NCBI GenBank assembly: GCA_016704485.1
Contig: JADJAA010000002.1
Span: 124,001 to 188,000 of the forward strand
Direction: 5' to 3'
From: Flavobacteriales bacterium
GTDB lineage: Bacteria > Bacteroidota > Bacteroidia > Flavobacteriales_F > PHOS-HE28
DNA length: 64,000 nucleotides
The notes beneath the pieces were generated by a model. The model did no database searches, had not been told where the DNA came from, and saw nothing but the letters and a program-made list of their open reading frames with translations. Made by a program: the position numbers and the translations under genes. Of this stretch, positions 39,386-48,723 are shown piece by piece (positions within the stretch are counted from its first letter, which is position 1; every line of letters starts with the position of its first letter).

Positions 39386-39445
39386 TTTTTTATGAAGGTA
39401 CCTGCGTACAGATCGATACATTGCGGTCCTGAAAGATCAATTTCC

Positions 39446-41641
39446 ATGAAGAAGTTTTGTCACGTCAGCACGGTACTATTATTTGTTTCCCTTCAGTTTT
39501 CCGTTTCCGCTCATGAGGGCATGTGGTTACCCACGGTCCTTAAGAGCATAGAAGGCGATATGCAGACTGCCGGTCTGCAACTCACTGCTGAGGATATCTA
39601 CAGCTTGAATAGCGGAAGTTTGAAAGACGCGATCGTTCTATTTGGCGGGGGATGTACCGCTGAAGTGATCAGCGGTAAGGGCTTGATCCTGACTAACCAC
39701 CACTGTGGTTTCAGTGCGATCAGTCATCACAGCACGCTCGAGAATGACCTATTGAAGAACGGATTCTGGGCCAAGGATATACGAGCAGAGCTTCGGAACC
39801 CATCGCTTACGGCCACATTCGTGGTACGCATGGAAGACGTTACGGATCAAGTCTTACCTGAGCTTGCAGGCAGCCTAAGTGAAACAGAACGGCAGGATGC
39901 TGTTGATCAACTCACGGAAGAGATCACGAAGAAGGCCATTACGGGCACCCATTATCAGGCTGTAGTCCGGCCATTCAATTATGGCAATAGCTATTATCTG
40001 ATCGTAACGGAAACCTACCGTGATATACGCTTGGTAGGAGCTCCACCCAGTGCCATCGGCAAATTCGGTGGTGATACCGACAACTGGATGTGGCCAAGGC
40101 ACAATGCGGATTTCAGCATGTTCAGGATCTATGCCGGAGCCAACAATGAACCAGCGGATGTGTCCGATTCAAATGTTCCCTTCGCACCGCGCCATGTACT
40201 TCCTATTAGCATGGATGGGGTGAAGGAGGGTGATTTTGCAATGATCTTCGGCTTTCCGGGCAGTACACAACGTTACCTGAGTTCCTATGCCGTGGACTAT
40301 GTGGTGAATATTTCTGACCCCATGCGCATAGAAATGAGGACCGCAAGTCTGGAGGTGATCGACGCGGCCATGCGAAATGATGACCTCACCCGTCTTCGAT
40401 ATGCGGATAAGCAAGCGGGCATTAGCAATGCATGGAAAAAGTGGATCGGAGAAGTGCGTGGTCTAAAGGAACTGAACACGGTGGAGCGGAAGCGCGAATA
40501 TGAGAAAGGGTACACGGCGAAGGCATTAGCTGATGGACGAAAGGACTTTGCCATGGTGTTGCCCGAATTGAACGTCCTCTATTCGGAGTATATGCCCTAC
40601 GCGAAAGCCCGGGATATTTTCGTTGAAATGGCATACTACGGTCCGCAGGCATTGCGCTACGCAGATGGTTTCAGGGGCATCCTTGAAGGGCATGAGCGAT
40701 TAAGTGCAGAAGGTAAATTGACCGAGGCCATTGCGGAAAGGTTAAGCGCCTCAGAAGGGTATTTCGCGGATTATGATGTAGAAGTGGATAAACGGATATT
40801 CAAAGCGCTTCTGCCGATCTACCGTAAACATGTACCAGCGGAATTGGCACCTGACTTCTTGAAAGAGATCGACACTGAATATGTTGGCAATAGCAACGCT
40901 TGGATCGAGGCTTTGTATGCCAAAAGTCCGTTCGTGGATCATGTGAAATTGAAGAAAGCATTCGCATCACCGAAAGGCAAGAAGTTGCAAAAACTGGCCT
41001 CCGATCCATTTTACAAGGTATCGCGCGAATTGTTCTCGAATTTTGTGGAAAAGGTGCGCCCGCGGCATACGGAACTGAGTGATGAAATTGAGGCCGCAAT
41101 GCGGAAATATGTGGAAGGTATGATGGTGTTATATCCCGAGAAGACCTACTGGCCGGACGCAAATAGCACATTACGGTTGTCCTATGGTAAAATTGAAGGA
41201 AGCAACCCTCGGGATGGAGTTGAGTTCTTGCCACACACCACGCTGGATGGCGTAGTGGAGAAATACATTCCAGGCGATGCGGAATTCGATCTGCCTGAGC
41301 GGTTATTGGACTTGCATAAGGCCAAGGATTACGGTGCGTATGCAGTGAACGGGACGGTGCCGGTCTGTTTCACAAGCAGTTTGCATACGACTGGTGGGAA
41401 CAGTGGAAGTCCGGTTTTGAACGGAAGGGGAGAACTGGTCGGGATCAATTTCGATCGAAGTTGGGAGAGCACAATGAGCGATATCCAATTCAATCCGGAT
41501 AAATGCCGCAATATCAGTGTGGACATTCGCTACGTGCTCTTCATGGTGGATAAGTACGCAGGGGCTTCGCATTTAGTGTCCGAAATGCAATTGGTACGCA
41601 ACAACGATCCAAAGGTCATCGACCTACCCATACACCGATGA
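39446..41641 (+). CDS. S46 dipeptidyl-peptidase, DPP11-like
   Basis: I choose the ATG at 39446 (731 residues) because it begins a signal peptide ending near SVSAH and gives the normal family length. The upstream open frame has no plausible leader. The catalytic set is His86 in TNHHCGF, Asp222 in RHNADFSMF and Ser653 in GGNSGSPV. Arg671, 18 residues after the serine in INFDRSWE, corresponds to Arg673 of Porphyromonas gingivalis DPP11, which selects Asp or Glu at P1; DPP7 has Gly there. So it probably removes dipeptides ending in acidic residues from peptides in the periplasm. The stop overlaps the next start as ATGA. Confidence 0.93.
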   Translation: MKKFCHVSTVLLFVSLQFSVSAHEGMWLPTVLKSIEGDMQTAGLQLTAEDIYSLNSGSLKDAIVLFGGGCTAEVISGKGLILTNHHCGFSAISHHSTLENDLLKNGFWAKDIRAELRNPSLTATFVVRMEDVTDQVLPELAGSLSETERQDAVDQLTEEITKKAITGTHYQAVVRPFNYGNSYYLIVTETYRDIRLVGAPPSAIGKFGGDTDNWMWPRHNADFSMFRIYAGANNEPADVSDSNVPFAPRHVLPISMDGVKEGDFAMIFGFPGSTQRYLSSYAVDYVVNISDPMRIEMRTASLEVIDAAMRNDDLTRLRYADKQAGISNAWKKWIGEVRGLKELNTVERKREYEKGYTAKALADGRKDFAMVLPELNVLYSEYMPYAKARDIFVEMAYYGPQALRYADGFRGILEGHERLSAEGKLTEAIAERLSASEGYFADYDVEVDKRIFKALLPIYRKHVPAELAPDFLKEIDTEYVGNSNAWIEALYAKSPFVDHVKLKKAFASPKGKKLQKLASDPFYKVSRELFSNFVEKVRPRHTELSDEIEAAMRKYVEGMMVLYPEKTYWPDANSTLRLSYGKIEGSNPRDGVEFLPHTTLDGVVEKYIPGDAEFDLPERLLDLHKAKDYGAYAVNGTVPVCFTSSLHTTGGNSGSPVLNGRGELVGINFDRSWESTMSDIQFNPDKCRNISVDIRYVLFMVDKYAGASHLVSEMQLVRNNDPKVIDLPIHR

Positions 41642-41889
41642 GCGATACTACATGGACTGAACAGGACGGTAAACTATGCCGCAGATTCAAGTTCAAGAAT
41701 TTCAGCGAGGCGTTCGCGTTCATGACGCGGGTAGCGATGGTCGCTGAAAAGATGGGGCATCATCCGGACTGGACAAACGTCTATAATACAGTGGACATCG
41801 CCTTGAATACACATGATTCGGGTGGGGTGATCACTGAGAAGGATCACAAGTTGGCAGCGGCAATCGACCGGATCATTGCAACTGACTGA
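41638..41889 (+). CDS. phhB: 4a-hydroxytetrahydrobiopterin dehydratase (pterin carbinolamine dehydratase)
   Basis: The 83-residue protein is a little shorter than usual but has the family core. The EKMGHHPDW segment has His41, His42 and Pro43, and a third histidine is in LNTHDSGGVTEKD-like sequence at residue 59. These histidines form the active site that dehydrates 4a-hydroxytetrahydrobiopterin, so that the cofactor of aromatic amino-acid hydroxylases can be recycled. The start overlaps the S46 stop by four bases, so it is co-translated although the two functions are unrelated. No hydroxylase gene is in this window. Confidence 0.93.
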   Translation: MSDTTWTEQDGKLCRRFKFKNFSEAFAFMTRVAMVAEKMGHHPDWTNVYNTVDIALNTHDSGGVITEKDHKLAAAIDRIIATD

Positions 41890-41912
41890 ACCTTTGCCGC
41901 CATCTTGCCACT

Positions 41913-41946
41913 AAAAAAGGGGCCGCCTCTTTCGAGACAGCCCCTT
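41913..41946 (-). terminator. Rho-independent terminator between convergent genes
   Basis: The stem AAGGGGC (41917-41923) pairs with GCCCCTT (41940-41946), and inner CTC pairs with GAG around a short loop. On the minus strand the stem is followed by six T, so it should end transcription of the DUF1573 gene. It may also work more weakly for the plus-strand operon. Confidence 0.8.
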
Positions 41947-41965
41947 CACTAAATATTGCAAAGAT

Positions 41966-42526
41966 TTAACCAGCAACCTTTACTGGCCCTTCTCCTCCAG
42001 CACCAGGTGCCACGTTCGCTTTGATCCGTAGGACGGTTTCTTTTGGTTCAGTGTTGGCAGTAACAGTAACCGTTTTGGTCTGCGCGTTCTCTTGCTTGCC
42101 CGGCTTATATACAACTTTGATATCGCCGGTTCCTCCAGGTGGGATCGGCTCCTTCGGGTATTCAGGAACAGTACAACCGCAGCTACCAACGGCATTCTCA
42201 ATGATCAACGGCTCTGTACCGGAGTTGGTAAAGCTGAACGTGTATGCGTTCTCGCTATCTTGTTTGATATTACCGAAATCGTGCTCGTAGTTGCCAAAGG
42301 TCGCAGTGGTCTTGGGCGTATTATCTACTTTCTCGGTTGCACCAGCGGTCGGGTCGAAGGTCTCACCGGGCGTTGCTGGGTTTGCTACAATGCTCGATGA
42401 ACCGCTTGGGTTCGAAGCAGTAATACCGCTGGTTGCATCGGACGCACCGCTGAACTGCTTCACGGCCAAAGCCACCAAAGCAATTGCGATAACGGAAAGG
42501 AGGGCTATCTGGATCTTGTCTTTCAT
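41966..42526 (-). CDS. DUF1573 domain protein, periplasmic
   Basis: The 186-residue protein has an N-terminal hydrophobic helix (about 5-24) that serves as signal or anchor, then a low-complexity Ser/Pro/Thr linker. A DUF1573 Ig-like domain follows at about 75-170. Its typical pattern is visible: FGNYEHDFGNIKQ, FTNSGTEPLII, GSCGCTVPEYPKEPIPPGG and DIKVVYKP. The Cys-Gly-Cys motif is common in this family. DUF1573 proteins are abundant and secreted in Bacteroidota, but their role is not established. The gene has a good promoter upstream and a strong terminator downstream, so it is probably transcribed alone. Confidence 0.9.
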   Translation of the reverse strand: MKDKIQIALLSVIAIALVALAVKQFSGASDATSGITASNPSGSSSIVANPATPGETFDPTAGATEKVDNTPKTTATFGNYEHDFGNIKQDSENAYTFSFTNSGTEPLIIENAVGSCGCTVPEYPKEPIPPGGTGDIKVVYKPGKQENAQTKTVTVTANTEPKETVLRIKANVAPGAGGEGPVKVAG

Positions 42527-42549
42527 AACGTGGGTTTCGTTTCGGATTG

Positions 42550-42582
42550 CAAATTTAAGGGTTCCGGATCGATCAGGACAAG
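42550..42582 (-). promoter_or_regulatory. Promoter of the DUF1573 gene
   Basis: The minus strand has TAAATTTG at 42557-42550, a perfect Bacteroidota -7 box, with CTTG 21 bases upstream as a partial -33 element. The box ends 23 bases before the ATG at 42526. Confidence 0.5.
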
Positions 42583-42659
42583 GATTGGCAAACTGTTAAC
42601 AGAATTGATCTATCGTCCAGAAGCTGACTTTTCCGTCGATCGTCCACTTATCAATGCAC

Positions 42660-44276
42660 CTACGGTTTCGCCATTCCTAATTTTTGGAAGGTATTGTCCG
42701 ATAGTGCTTCAATGGCCCGCTGGAAAGTGCGGTCAACAGGATTATCAGTGTTGATCACCTGCCAATAGGCAGAAGTGTCCCATAGGTCACGCGCGATAAG
42801 TGCTTTCAATCGCAAGGCGATAAGGTCCTTCGAGCGGATCTTATCGGCAGGGTCCATCTCAACGCCTTCCTGTTCAGCTGCTCGTTCCAATCCCTTGAAA
42901 AGGTCCGGACCAATGACAAAGTCCTTATCGAACTCGGCTACATTATGGTATTGGGTAAGCAGTGTTCTACGGTTCTCATCCACATAGGCCAAGGCGTATG
43001 TGTTCAGTATGCCTTTTCGCACCAGCTGGCCGAAATAGGGTGAACTCAACGTCGTATCAATGGGTACGAACACGTCGGGCATGATACCTCCACCACCATA
43101 AACAATGCGTTTGTTCATGGTAAAGAACTTAACGGTATCTGTCGTATGGATGCTGTCAACACTTGATAACTCTCCTTTTGCAAGACGCTCTATCCGTTCA
43201 CGCTGATAGGCTTCAACACCTTCATCATACGGTTTTTGGATCGACCTGCCCGAAGGGGTATAATACCTGGAGACCGTGAGACGCACCGCAGAGCCATCGG
43301 GTAACATTACCGGTCGCTGGACCAACCCTTTTCCGAAGGAACGACGACCGACCACCAGCCCACGGTCCCAATCCTGAATTGCACCGCTAACGATCTCACT
43401 GGCACTAGCTGAACCTTCATCCACCATCACAACAAGTTTGCCTTTCTCCATTCGACCATCCTTGGTAGCATAGGTATCATCACGCGGAGATGTGCGGCCT
43501 TCGGTATAGACAATGAGTTTTTTGTCACCAAGGAATTCATCCGCCATATCAATGGCCGTGCGCAAATAGCCACCGCCATTCCCTTGCAGGTCCAGCACAA
43601 GGTCCTCCATTCCAAGTGCTTTCAATTCATCCAGCTTGCTTCGGAATTCGGTCATCGTGGTAGCACTGAACCGGCTCACTTTTATGTATCCGATGGATGG
43701 TGTTGCCATATAACCGGCTTCAACACTATAGATCGGGATCTTGTCACGCGTTATCGTAAATTCCAATGGGTTTGGTTCGCCTCTGCGCAGTATGGATACA
43801 TTCACCTTGGATCCTTTCTTGCCACGTAGGCGGTCCATAACATCGCTGTTCTTGAAACCGACACCGGCCACATTTTCGGTATCTATCCCAATGATGCGAT
43901 CACCTGCACGGATCCCGAGACGTTCACTGGGCCCACCGGCAATGGCGTCCACCACATAGATCGTATCCTTTACAATGTTGAACTGGATACCGACCCCTTC
44001 GAAATTACCTTTCAAAGGCTCGTTCACATCTTCCAGATCCTCTCGGGGGATGTAAATGGAATGAGGATCCAATTCCTCAAGCATGCTCACAATGGCCGCA
44101 TCGATCAACTGTTCGTCGTCCACACTATCCACATACATTTTATTGATATGGTAGAGCAACGACTCCACTTTGGCAGCGGATCCTGTGTTGATCTGCGCGT
44201 GTGCAGAAGCAGCGAAGACCATCATGGATAGAACAAACAAAGTGCCGCGAGAAAATGGATTGAAGCTAGAGCGCAT
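42660..44276 (-). CDS. S41 family C-terminal processing peptidase
   Basis: The 538-residue protein has a signal peptide ending near ASAHAQ, an N-terminal helical region, and a PDZ domain at about 85-165 with GVGIQFN and GIRAGDRIIGID. The S41 catalytic domain follows. The Ser/Lys dyad is complete: Ser291 is the middle serine of GSASASE, and Lys316 lies 25 residues later in FGKG, the same spacing as in the E. coli Tsp protease. It should act in the periplasm on protein C-termini. The C-terminal 150 residues are an extra helical region common in Bacteroidota members. Confidence 0.93.
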   Translation of the reverse strand: MRSSFNPFSRGTLFVLSMMVFAASAHAQINTGSAAKVESLLYHINKMYVDSVDDEQLIDAAIVSMLEELDPHSIYIPREDLEDVNEPLKGNFEGVGIQFNIVKDTIYVVDAIAGGPSERLGIRAGDRIIGIDTENVAGVGFKNSDVMDRLRGKKGSKVNVSILRRGEPNPLEFTITRDKIPIYSVEAGYMATPSIGYIKVSRFSATTMTEFRSKLDELKALGMEDLVLDLQGNGGGYLRTAIDMADEFLGDKKLIVYTEGRTSPRDDTYATKDGRMEKGKLVVMVDEGSASASEIVSGAIQDWDRGLVVGRRSFGKGLVQRPVMLPDGSAVRLTVSRYYTPSGRSIQKPYDEGVEAYQRERIERLAKGELSSVDSIHTTDTVKFFTMNKRIVYGGGGIMPDVFVPIDTTLSSPYFGQLVRKGILNTYALAYVDENRRTLLTQYHNVAEFDKDFVIGPDLFKGLERAAEQEGVEMDPADKIRSKDLIALRLKALIARDLWDTSAYWQVINTDNPVDRTFQRAIEALSDNTFQKLGMAKP

Positions 44277-44331
44277 GATGCAATGTAACGAGATATGGTG
44301 GGTAACGGTTTCCTAACAGAGTTAAGTTGCG

Positions 44332-44847
44332 TTAACGGATGTAGAATTCACTTCCTTTTCGCAGCTTGCCATTGGAGTACTTCGAAACACGTGCCAGTTT
44401 TCGTTTTTCGAAGTACTTCCACTTGCCGTGCTTGAGTCCTTTTTTGTAATGGCCGACTATTCCTTGCGATCGGAAGGCCCAGATCCCCTCTCGTGTGCCG
44501 TTCCGATATTGGCCTTTCAACGTTACACGGCCTTGTTCATCGTACTCGGTCCAATCCCCATGCAACGTACCGTATCCATACACGGCGAAGATCAATGGTC
44601 TGCCACTAGGATAGAATGCGCGATAAACACCACTCGGTTTTCCACGTTTCATCATCAGCTGAACAGCAACAGCATTAGGTGCATGCGCATAGTGCCCGAT
44701 GAGCGTGTATTGCTCAGAGGGTTCAATAGGCTCATACACGACAGCATACGCGTAAGTGCGATCGCCATCGGGTACGTAAAGCGTGTCCGGTTGTGCGTAA
44801 CTGAACGTACAAAAGGTAAGTGCCGCAGTGAAGAGGAATGCTCGCAT
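44332..44847 (-). CDS. Secreted MORN-like (YwqK-type) repeat protein
   Basis: I use the ATG at 44847 (171 residues), which starts a signal peptide ending near FSYAQ; the longer frame from 44913 would overlap pbpC and has no leader. After about residue 60 come MORN-like repeats with the pattern G-x-W-x-x-Y, such as LHGDWTEYDEQGRV, REGIWAF and KHGKWKYFEKRKL. Such repeats are common in secreted Bacteroidota proteins and are sometimes labelled YwqK-type, with no settled role. It follows pbpC by about 50 bases and may be in the same transcript. Confidence 0.75.
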   Translation of the reverse strand: MRAFLFTAALTFCTFSYAQPDTLYVPDGDRTYAYAVVYEPIEPSEQYTLIGHYAHAPNAVAVQLMMKRGKPSGVYRAFYPSGRPLIFAVYGYGTLHGDWTEYDEQGRVTLKGQYRNGTREGIWAFRSQGIVGHYKKGLKHGKWKYFEKRKLARVSKYSNGKLRKGSEFYIR

Positions 44848-44896
44848 TTGGTGCGTAAAGATCGTTGTCTTGATGGTATATGACGTGAAATAGAAC

Positions 44897-47254
44897 TTAG
44901 TCCCTTGATCCACCTACTTTACTATCGAAGTGCGTTACAAGTTTTCTTCCGTATTGATCGGTAAGGGTCAGTGCGTGAGATCCGTTGCTCAATAGAGTTG
45001 TGAGCTCATGATCATGCACAGTTGTTCCGATAGGTTCACCATCCAGATCCCAGTGAAGCGAAGCATCTGGATCCCTATGTGCGGCCTGTAGCACTATCAT
45101 TCCTGTGGTACCTTTCAATTGTGTGGGGATAAGGAGCTGGGCATTGTTCTCTGGGTAGATCATCTCGATCTGGGAAATACCCTCCACTGATATGTCACCT
45201 ACGGCCCATGGTGGTATTGTTCTATAGTTCGAATGTGATTTTACGTAATAGTGCTCCATAGCGGGAGGCAATACGAACCAACTTTTCATGTGCGCATTGG
45301 GTCCAGGACGAACGCGTTCGGTACCGGTTTCATTGACAAGGATCCGCTGGTGATAGGGGCAAAGTGATGTTTGTGAGGCGTTCGCAACGATCCATAGGGT
45401 ATCCACTACGTTGCAATCAACTCCTGCGCGAGACCCACTGGAACGGCAAACATTCATGTGTTCCAGTTCATCGAACGGTGGGTCGAATCCACTTCCATCC
45501 GGTAACGCACCGAATGCTTCGAACAGCAATGGTGCCGCAGCCAACGTCCCGGTCAGCCCAGGTCTACCTTCACCACTGGCATTTCCTGTCCATACGCCTA
45601 CAGCATAGCGATCCGTAATTCCGATGGCCCAAGCATCACGATGTCCAAAACTGGTCCCGGTCTTCCAAGCGATCTGCTCGCTACCGGAAAAGTGCTGCCA
45701 GCCGGCCTCCATGTCAGGTCTGTTCAATTGTTGAAGTGCTGCGATGGTATGGTGAATTGCACCGGCTGATAAGGCAGGTGGTCCAGCATTATTGGGTGTA
45801 CGATCTGCGTTCATGATCGCATAAGGAGGGTGAATGTCCTCAGAACTTGAACTCCGGTCACCGGTGTAATTGAGAAGAACTCGCGCCATGGAAGCATAGG
45901 CACCTGCCAGCTCCCATAGCGTGCTTTCGGCGCCACCGATGATCAATGAAAGGCCATAATTCCCTGCGCTTCTATCCACATGGTCCAGCCCCATGGATCG
46001 TAACATCCGCAATGTGCGTTCAATACCATGCACGTGCAACGCTCGCACCGCCGGTATATTCAGCGATCTGGCAAGCGCTTGCGAAGCTGGCACAGCACCG
46101 TCATAACCATCATCGTAGTTGCGCGGTGCGAAACCGTCGTAATGGGTCGGGAGATCGGCAACCAACTGATCCGGCATCAGCTCGCCGCTTTGTAGCATAT
46201 CGGCGTACAGGAATGGCTTTAACAAACTTCCGGTGCTTCTTCTGGACTGAATGATATCAACAGCACCGGCGTGTTGCGGACCTGCGGATCTAAGATTGCC
46301 GACATAGGCCAGCACTTCACCCGTAGGTACATCGAGGATCAACATGGCGGCGTTATGTACTTCATTGGCTTGCAGGCTGATCGCGTAGCGCTCCATCATG
46401 GTGCTGAACCGCTGTTGCATTGCTGCGTTCAATGTGCTGGTGATCCGTGTCCCTTCGGATCCGCTATGTTGCAGTGTAGCAAGCAGGTGTGGAGCCAACC
46501 GCGGTAATGGGTGCGGCGCATCGGGCAAAGGTTCCTCCACTGCCAGTTTCCATTCCAATGAGTCCAACACCTGTGTTTGAAGCAGCCGTGTAAGCAGGCG
46601 ATCCCGCTTCTTTTTCAGAGGGCCTCGACCTTGGCCTGGGTGCAATTGTGAAGGTGCATTCGGCAGTACAGCTAGCAATGCATTCTCCGCCCAGCTCAGC
46701 GCAACTGGTGATCGACCATACCAACGCCATGCAGCAGCTTCCAAGCCAACAACGTTTGCACCGAATGGTGCATTGGCGACATACAACTGAAGGATCTCAT
46801 CTTTGCTGTAGCGTACCTCGAGACGAAGGGCCAAGATCACTTCCAGCAGCTTGTTCATGTAGCTACGGTTTCTGTGCTGCGTAGCCATTCGCGCAACTTG
46901 CATGGTAATGGTGGAGCCACCACTGACAGCTCTACCAGCACGATAGTTCTGCTTCACTGCACGTACCAAAGAGGGTAGGTGAATGCCCCAATGCGATCTG
47001 AAGTTCCGATCCTCGAATTCCAGTATGCACTGCTCGAACCGTGCAGGTATACTGTCCGCAACCGGCATGCGCCACTGACCATCCGCAGCAACAGTGGCTC
47101 CAAGGAATGCGCCATTCCTATCCTCCAGAACGGTGGAGCGAGGCGAACTGAAAAGTGGATCCATTGGGCCCCATTTCGCCCAAGCCCATAATAGTGAGAG
47201 AACCAGTACAGGCCATCTTGATCTTCGGAGAACACGTTGGATGGTGCGGGGCAT
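44897..47254 (-). CDS. pbpC: Penicillin-binding protein 1C
   Basis: The ATG at 47254 gives 785 residues; a TTG at 47263 is an alternative. A membrane helix near residues 14-26 is followed by a GT51 transglycosylase domain with EDRNFRSHWG (catalytic Glu near 81) and GGSTITMQ. The transpeptidase domain has SLLK at residues 343-346 and KTGTSFGHRDAW further on. A C-terminal BiPBP_C-type Ig-like domain completes the PBP1C architecture. It polymerises peptidoglycan in the periplasm. The usual neighbour is the alpha-2-macroglobulin gene, which is here 4 kb further along on the same strand. The start codon lies inside a 57-base repeat found again at 48854-48910. Confidence 0.93.
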   Translation of the reverse strand: MPRTIQRVLRRSRWPVLVLSLLWAWAKWGPMDPLFSSPRSTVLEDRNGAFLGATVAADGQWRMPVADSIPARFEQCILEFEDRNFRSHWGIHLPSLVRAVKQNYRAGRAVSGGSTITMQVARMATQHRNRSYMNKLLEVILALRLEVRYSKDEILQLYVANAPFGANVVGLEAAAWRWYGRSPVALSWAENALLAVLPNAPSQLHPGQGRGPLKKKRDRLLTRLLQTQVLDSLEWKLAVEEPLPDAPHPLPRLAPHLLATLQHSGSEGTRITSTLNAAMQQRFSTMMERYAISLQANEVHNAAMLILDVPTGEVLAYVGNLRSAGPQHAGAVDIIQSRRSTGSLLKPFLYADMLQSGELMPDQLVADLPTHYDGFAPRNYDDGYDGAVPASQALARSLNIPAVRALHVHGIERTLRMLRSMGLDHVDRSAGNYGLSLIIGGAESTLWELAGAYASMARVLLNYTGDRSSSSEDIHPPYAIMNADRTPNNAGPPALSAGAIHHTIAALQQLNRPDMEAGWQHFSGSEQIAWKTGTSFGHRDAWAIGITDRYAVGVWTGNASGEGRPGLTGTLAAAPLLFEAFGALPDGSGFDPPFDELEHMNVCRSSGSRAGVDCNVVDTLWIVANASQTSLCPYHQRILVNETGTERVRPGPNAHMKSWFVLPPAMEHYYVKSHSNYRTIPPWAVGDISVEGISQIEMIYPENNAQLLIPTQLKGTTGMIVLQAAHRDPDASLHWDLDGEPIGTTVHDHELTTLLSNGSHALTLTDQYGRKLVTHFDSKVGGSRD

Positions 47255-47306
47255 GCAGGACAAAGATCCGTTGTTTCAAAGAACCTCAGATGCCTCCAAG
47301 AAATTG
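47250..47306. repeat. 57-bp direct repeat, copy A
   Basis: It aligns without gaps to 48854-48910 with 9 differences out of 57. It includes the pbpC start codon. On the minus strand both copies have an open frame with the shared peptide ISxxxLRxFxTTDLCPAC. The two copies flank the secreted protein gene at 47340-48722 and the sorting-domain relic. Confidence 0.85.
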
Positions 47307-47339
47307 TGCTAACGGAGTAAGATCGAGAAGGGGGATTGC

Positions 47340-48722
47340 TCACTCCACCAACACCCTGCTAAAATAACGCCCCTCATTACTGTACGCAGTTACTTGATAG
47401 ACACCAGGAGCAACGCGCGTCAAAGAGATCTGTGAGTTGAACCCAGAAACCGGTTCAGAATAAATAACCTGCCCTAAGGCATTGGAAATTTCAATTCGTT
47501 GCCCAATAACCCCAGCGGGAAACGAAATGTTGACCGAACTACTTGCAGGGTTGGGGAATATGGATAGCTCGCCGCTGGTGGGTTCGATTTCTGACACGCC
47601 AACAAGTGAAGGCACTACGCAGGCGAAGGGGACAATATTTTCAAGAGGTAGTTTGGCGATGTATTGTTGATAAAGAGGCATGTATACCGGAGCAATTCCA
47701 GAGTATAAGTCCCCTTGAAAAACTTCAAATGCCAAGCCACTATCGGCATCATATGGGCCACCCAAAGCGCAAAGCGAATGCCCATCCCAGCGCAAGATCC
47801 CATACAAGGTGTTATCACCAACGAAGTGATAAATTCCTTTGATATAGAGAGAGCCGTCGTACGATTTGAGACCTTGCACCTGACCAACAAATTCCACCTC
47901 TGGAAAGAACGGATGCCAGTCGGAACCATCCCAAATAGCAATATGCCGAGAGGGGTTTTGGAAGAACCCCCCAACGTACAGAGAATCACCATGACCTTCA
48001 ATGCAATTCAAGTAATTTCCTACTATACCCTCGCCAAGTGGCGACCATGTAGAATCACCATCGTATGCAACAACCTTTCTGGAACCAAGGGCAATAAACA
48101 CGCCAGCGAAATAATATTGGTCATGCCAATAGGCCGAAGCATAAATGCCTGCACTAGGGCTGATCGGCGAATTAGGTAATTCCCGCCATTCGCCGCCTAA
48201 CCACTCATGAATTCCGTGAGCTACGAGGTTAGTGACAGTGTCAATTTGACTTCCTGTAAATAAACGGTTATTCTCAAGTAAAACGTTATCCATACTATTT
48301 GGGTTACCGCATGGGTACCATACTCCATTAGCTAAGAACGCTGTAGTTGCAATATCAGGATCAAGTTGCCAGTTGGAACCAAGGAATGATATGAAAACGG
48401 TATCATGAAAAACCTCTACCGATAACACTGGTATATTCTCATATCCATAAGCTGAAGTATCACCGCTGCCTCCAGCGAAAGGTGCAATGTCCCATGTTTG
48501 CCCATCCCATTGCGCTAGCCCATTTGCTCTAAGGCTATCATTCCTCACCCATGCGAATTTGCCCACAGTTAAAAGGTGTGTCGAGTCAGGTGATATTGTA
48601 AAGTTCCGCACCTCATTACTCATCCCACCCCCCACACTTTCAAAAAACGTCTGTGAGTGAAGCGTAGGAGAGCCACAAATAAAAGTGGAAAAAAGCAGCA
48701 TACAAGTTTGACGTAGACTCAT
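47340..48722 (-). CDS. Secreted propeller-like protein with T9SS type A sorting domain
   Basis: The ATG at 48722 gives 460 residues and a signal peptide ending near TLHSQ. The middle part (about 30-360) is rich in WDGxxW and YDGDSTW-like strands and looks like a propeller of short repeats, for example LRWDGHSLCALGG and IAIWDGSDWHPF. The final 75 residues form a type A T9SS domain with IFPNPASSSVNISFP, ALGQVIYS and APGVYQVTAY. It should be secreted and anchored at the surface. Its composition is somewhat richer in A and T than its neighbours, and 57-base direct repeats flank it, so it may have arrived as a block. The function is not recognised. Confidence 0.85.
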   Translation of the reverse strand: MSLRQTCMLLFSTFICGSPTLHSQTFFESVGGGMSNEVRNFTISPDSTHLLTVGKFAWVRNDSLRANGLAQWDGQTWDIAPFAGGSGDTSAYGYENIPVLSVEVFHDTVFISFLGSNWQLDPDIATTAFLANGVWYPCGNPNSMDNVLLENNRLFTGSQIDTVTNLVAHGIHEWLGGEWRELPNSPISPSAGIYASAYWHDQYYFAGVFIALGSRKVVAYDGDSTWSPLGEGIVGNYLNCIEGHGDSLYVGGFFQNPSRHIAIWDGSDWHPFFPEVEFVGQVQGLKSYDGSLYIKGIYHFVGDNTLYGILRWDGHSLCALGGPYDADSGLAFEVFQGDLYSGIAPVYMPLYQQYIAKLPLENIVPFACVVPSLVGVSEIEPTSGELSIFPNPASSSVNISFPAGVIGQRIEISNALGQVIYSEPVSGFNSQISLTRVAPGVYQVTAYSNEGRYFSRVLVE

Positions 48723-48723
48723 A

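Larger units (their letters stand above)
39132..39445. other. Divergent intergenic region between paralogue 2 and the S46 peptidase
   Basis: This 314-base gap carries the start regions of two divergent genes. It includes the -7 box for paralogue 2 and a candidate promoter for the peptidase, both listed separately. Its two ends align with 33536-33825 upstream of paralogue 1, while the middle has diverged. I see no additional gene. The open frame that extends the peptidase upstream to 39209 has no good start or signal and is probably untranslated. Confidence 0.6.

Noticed and set aside
39209..39445. Extended N-terminus of the S46 peptidase (79 extra residues)
   Set aside because: The normal start at 39446 gives a typical signal peptide and family length. 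The extension is Cys-rich without a leader and overlaps a probable promoter.
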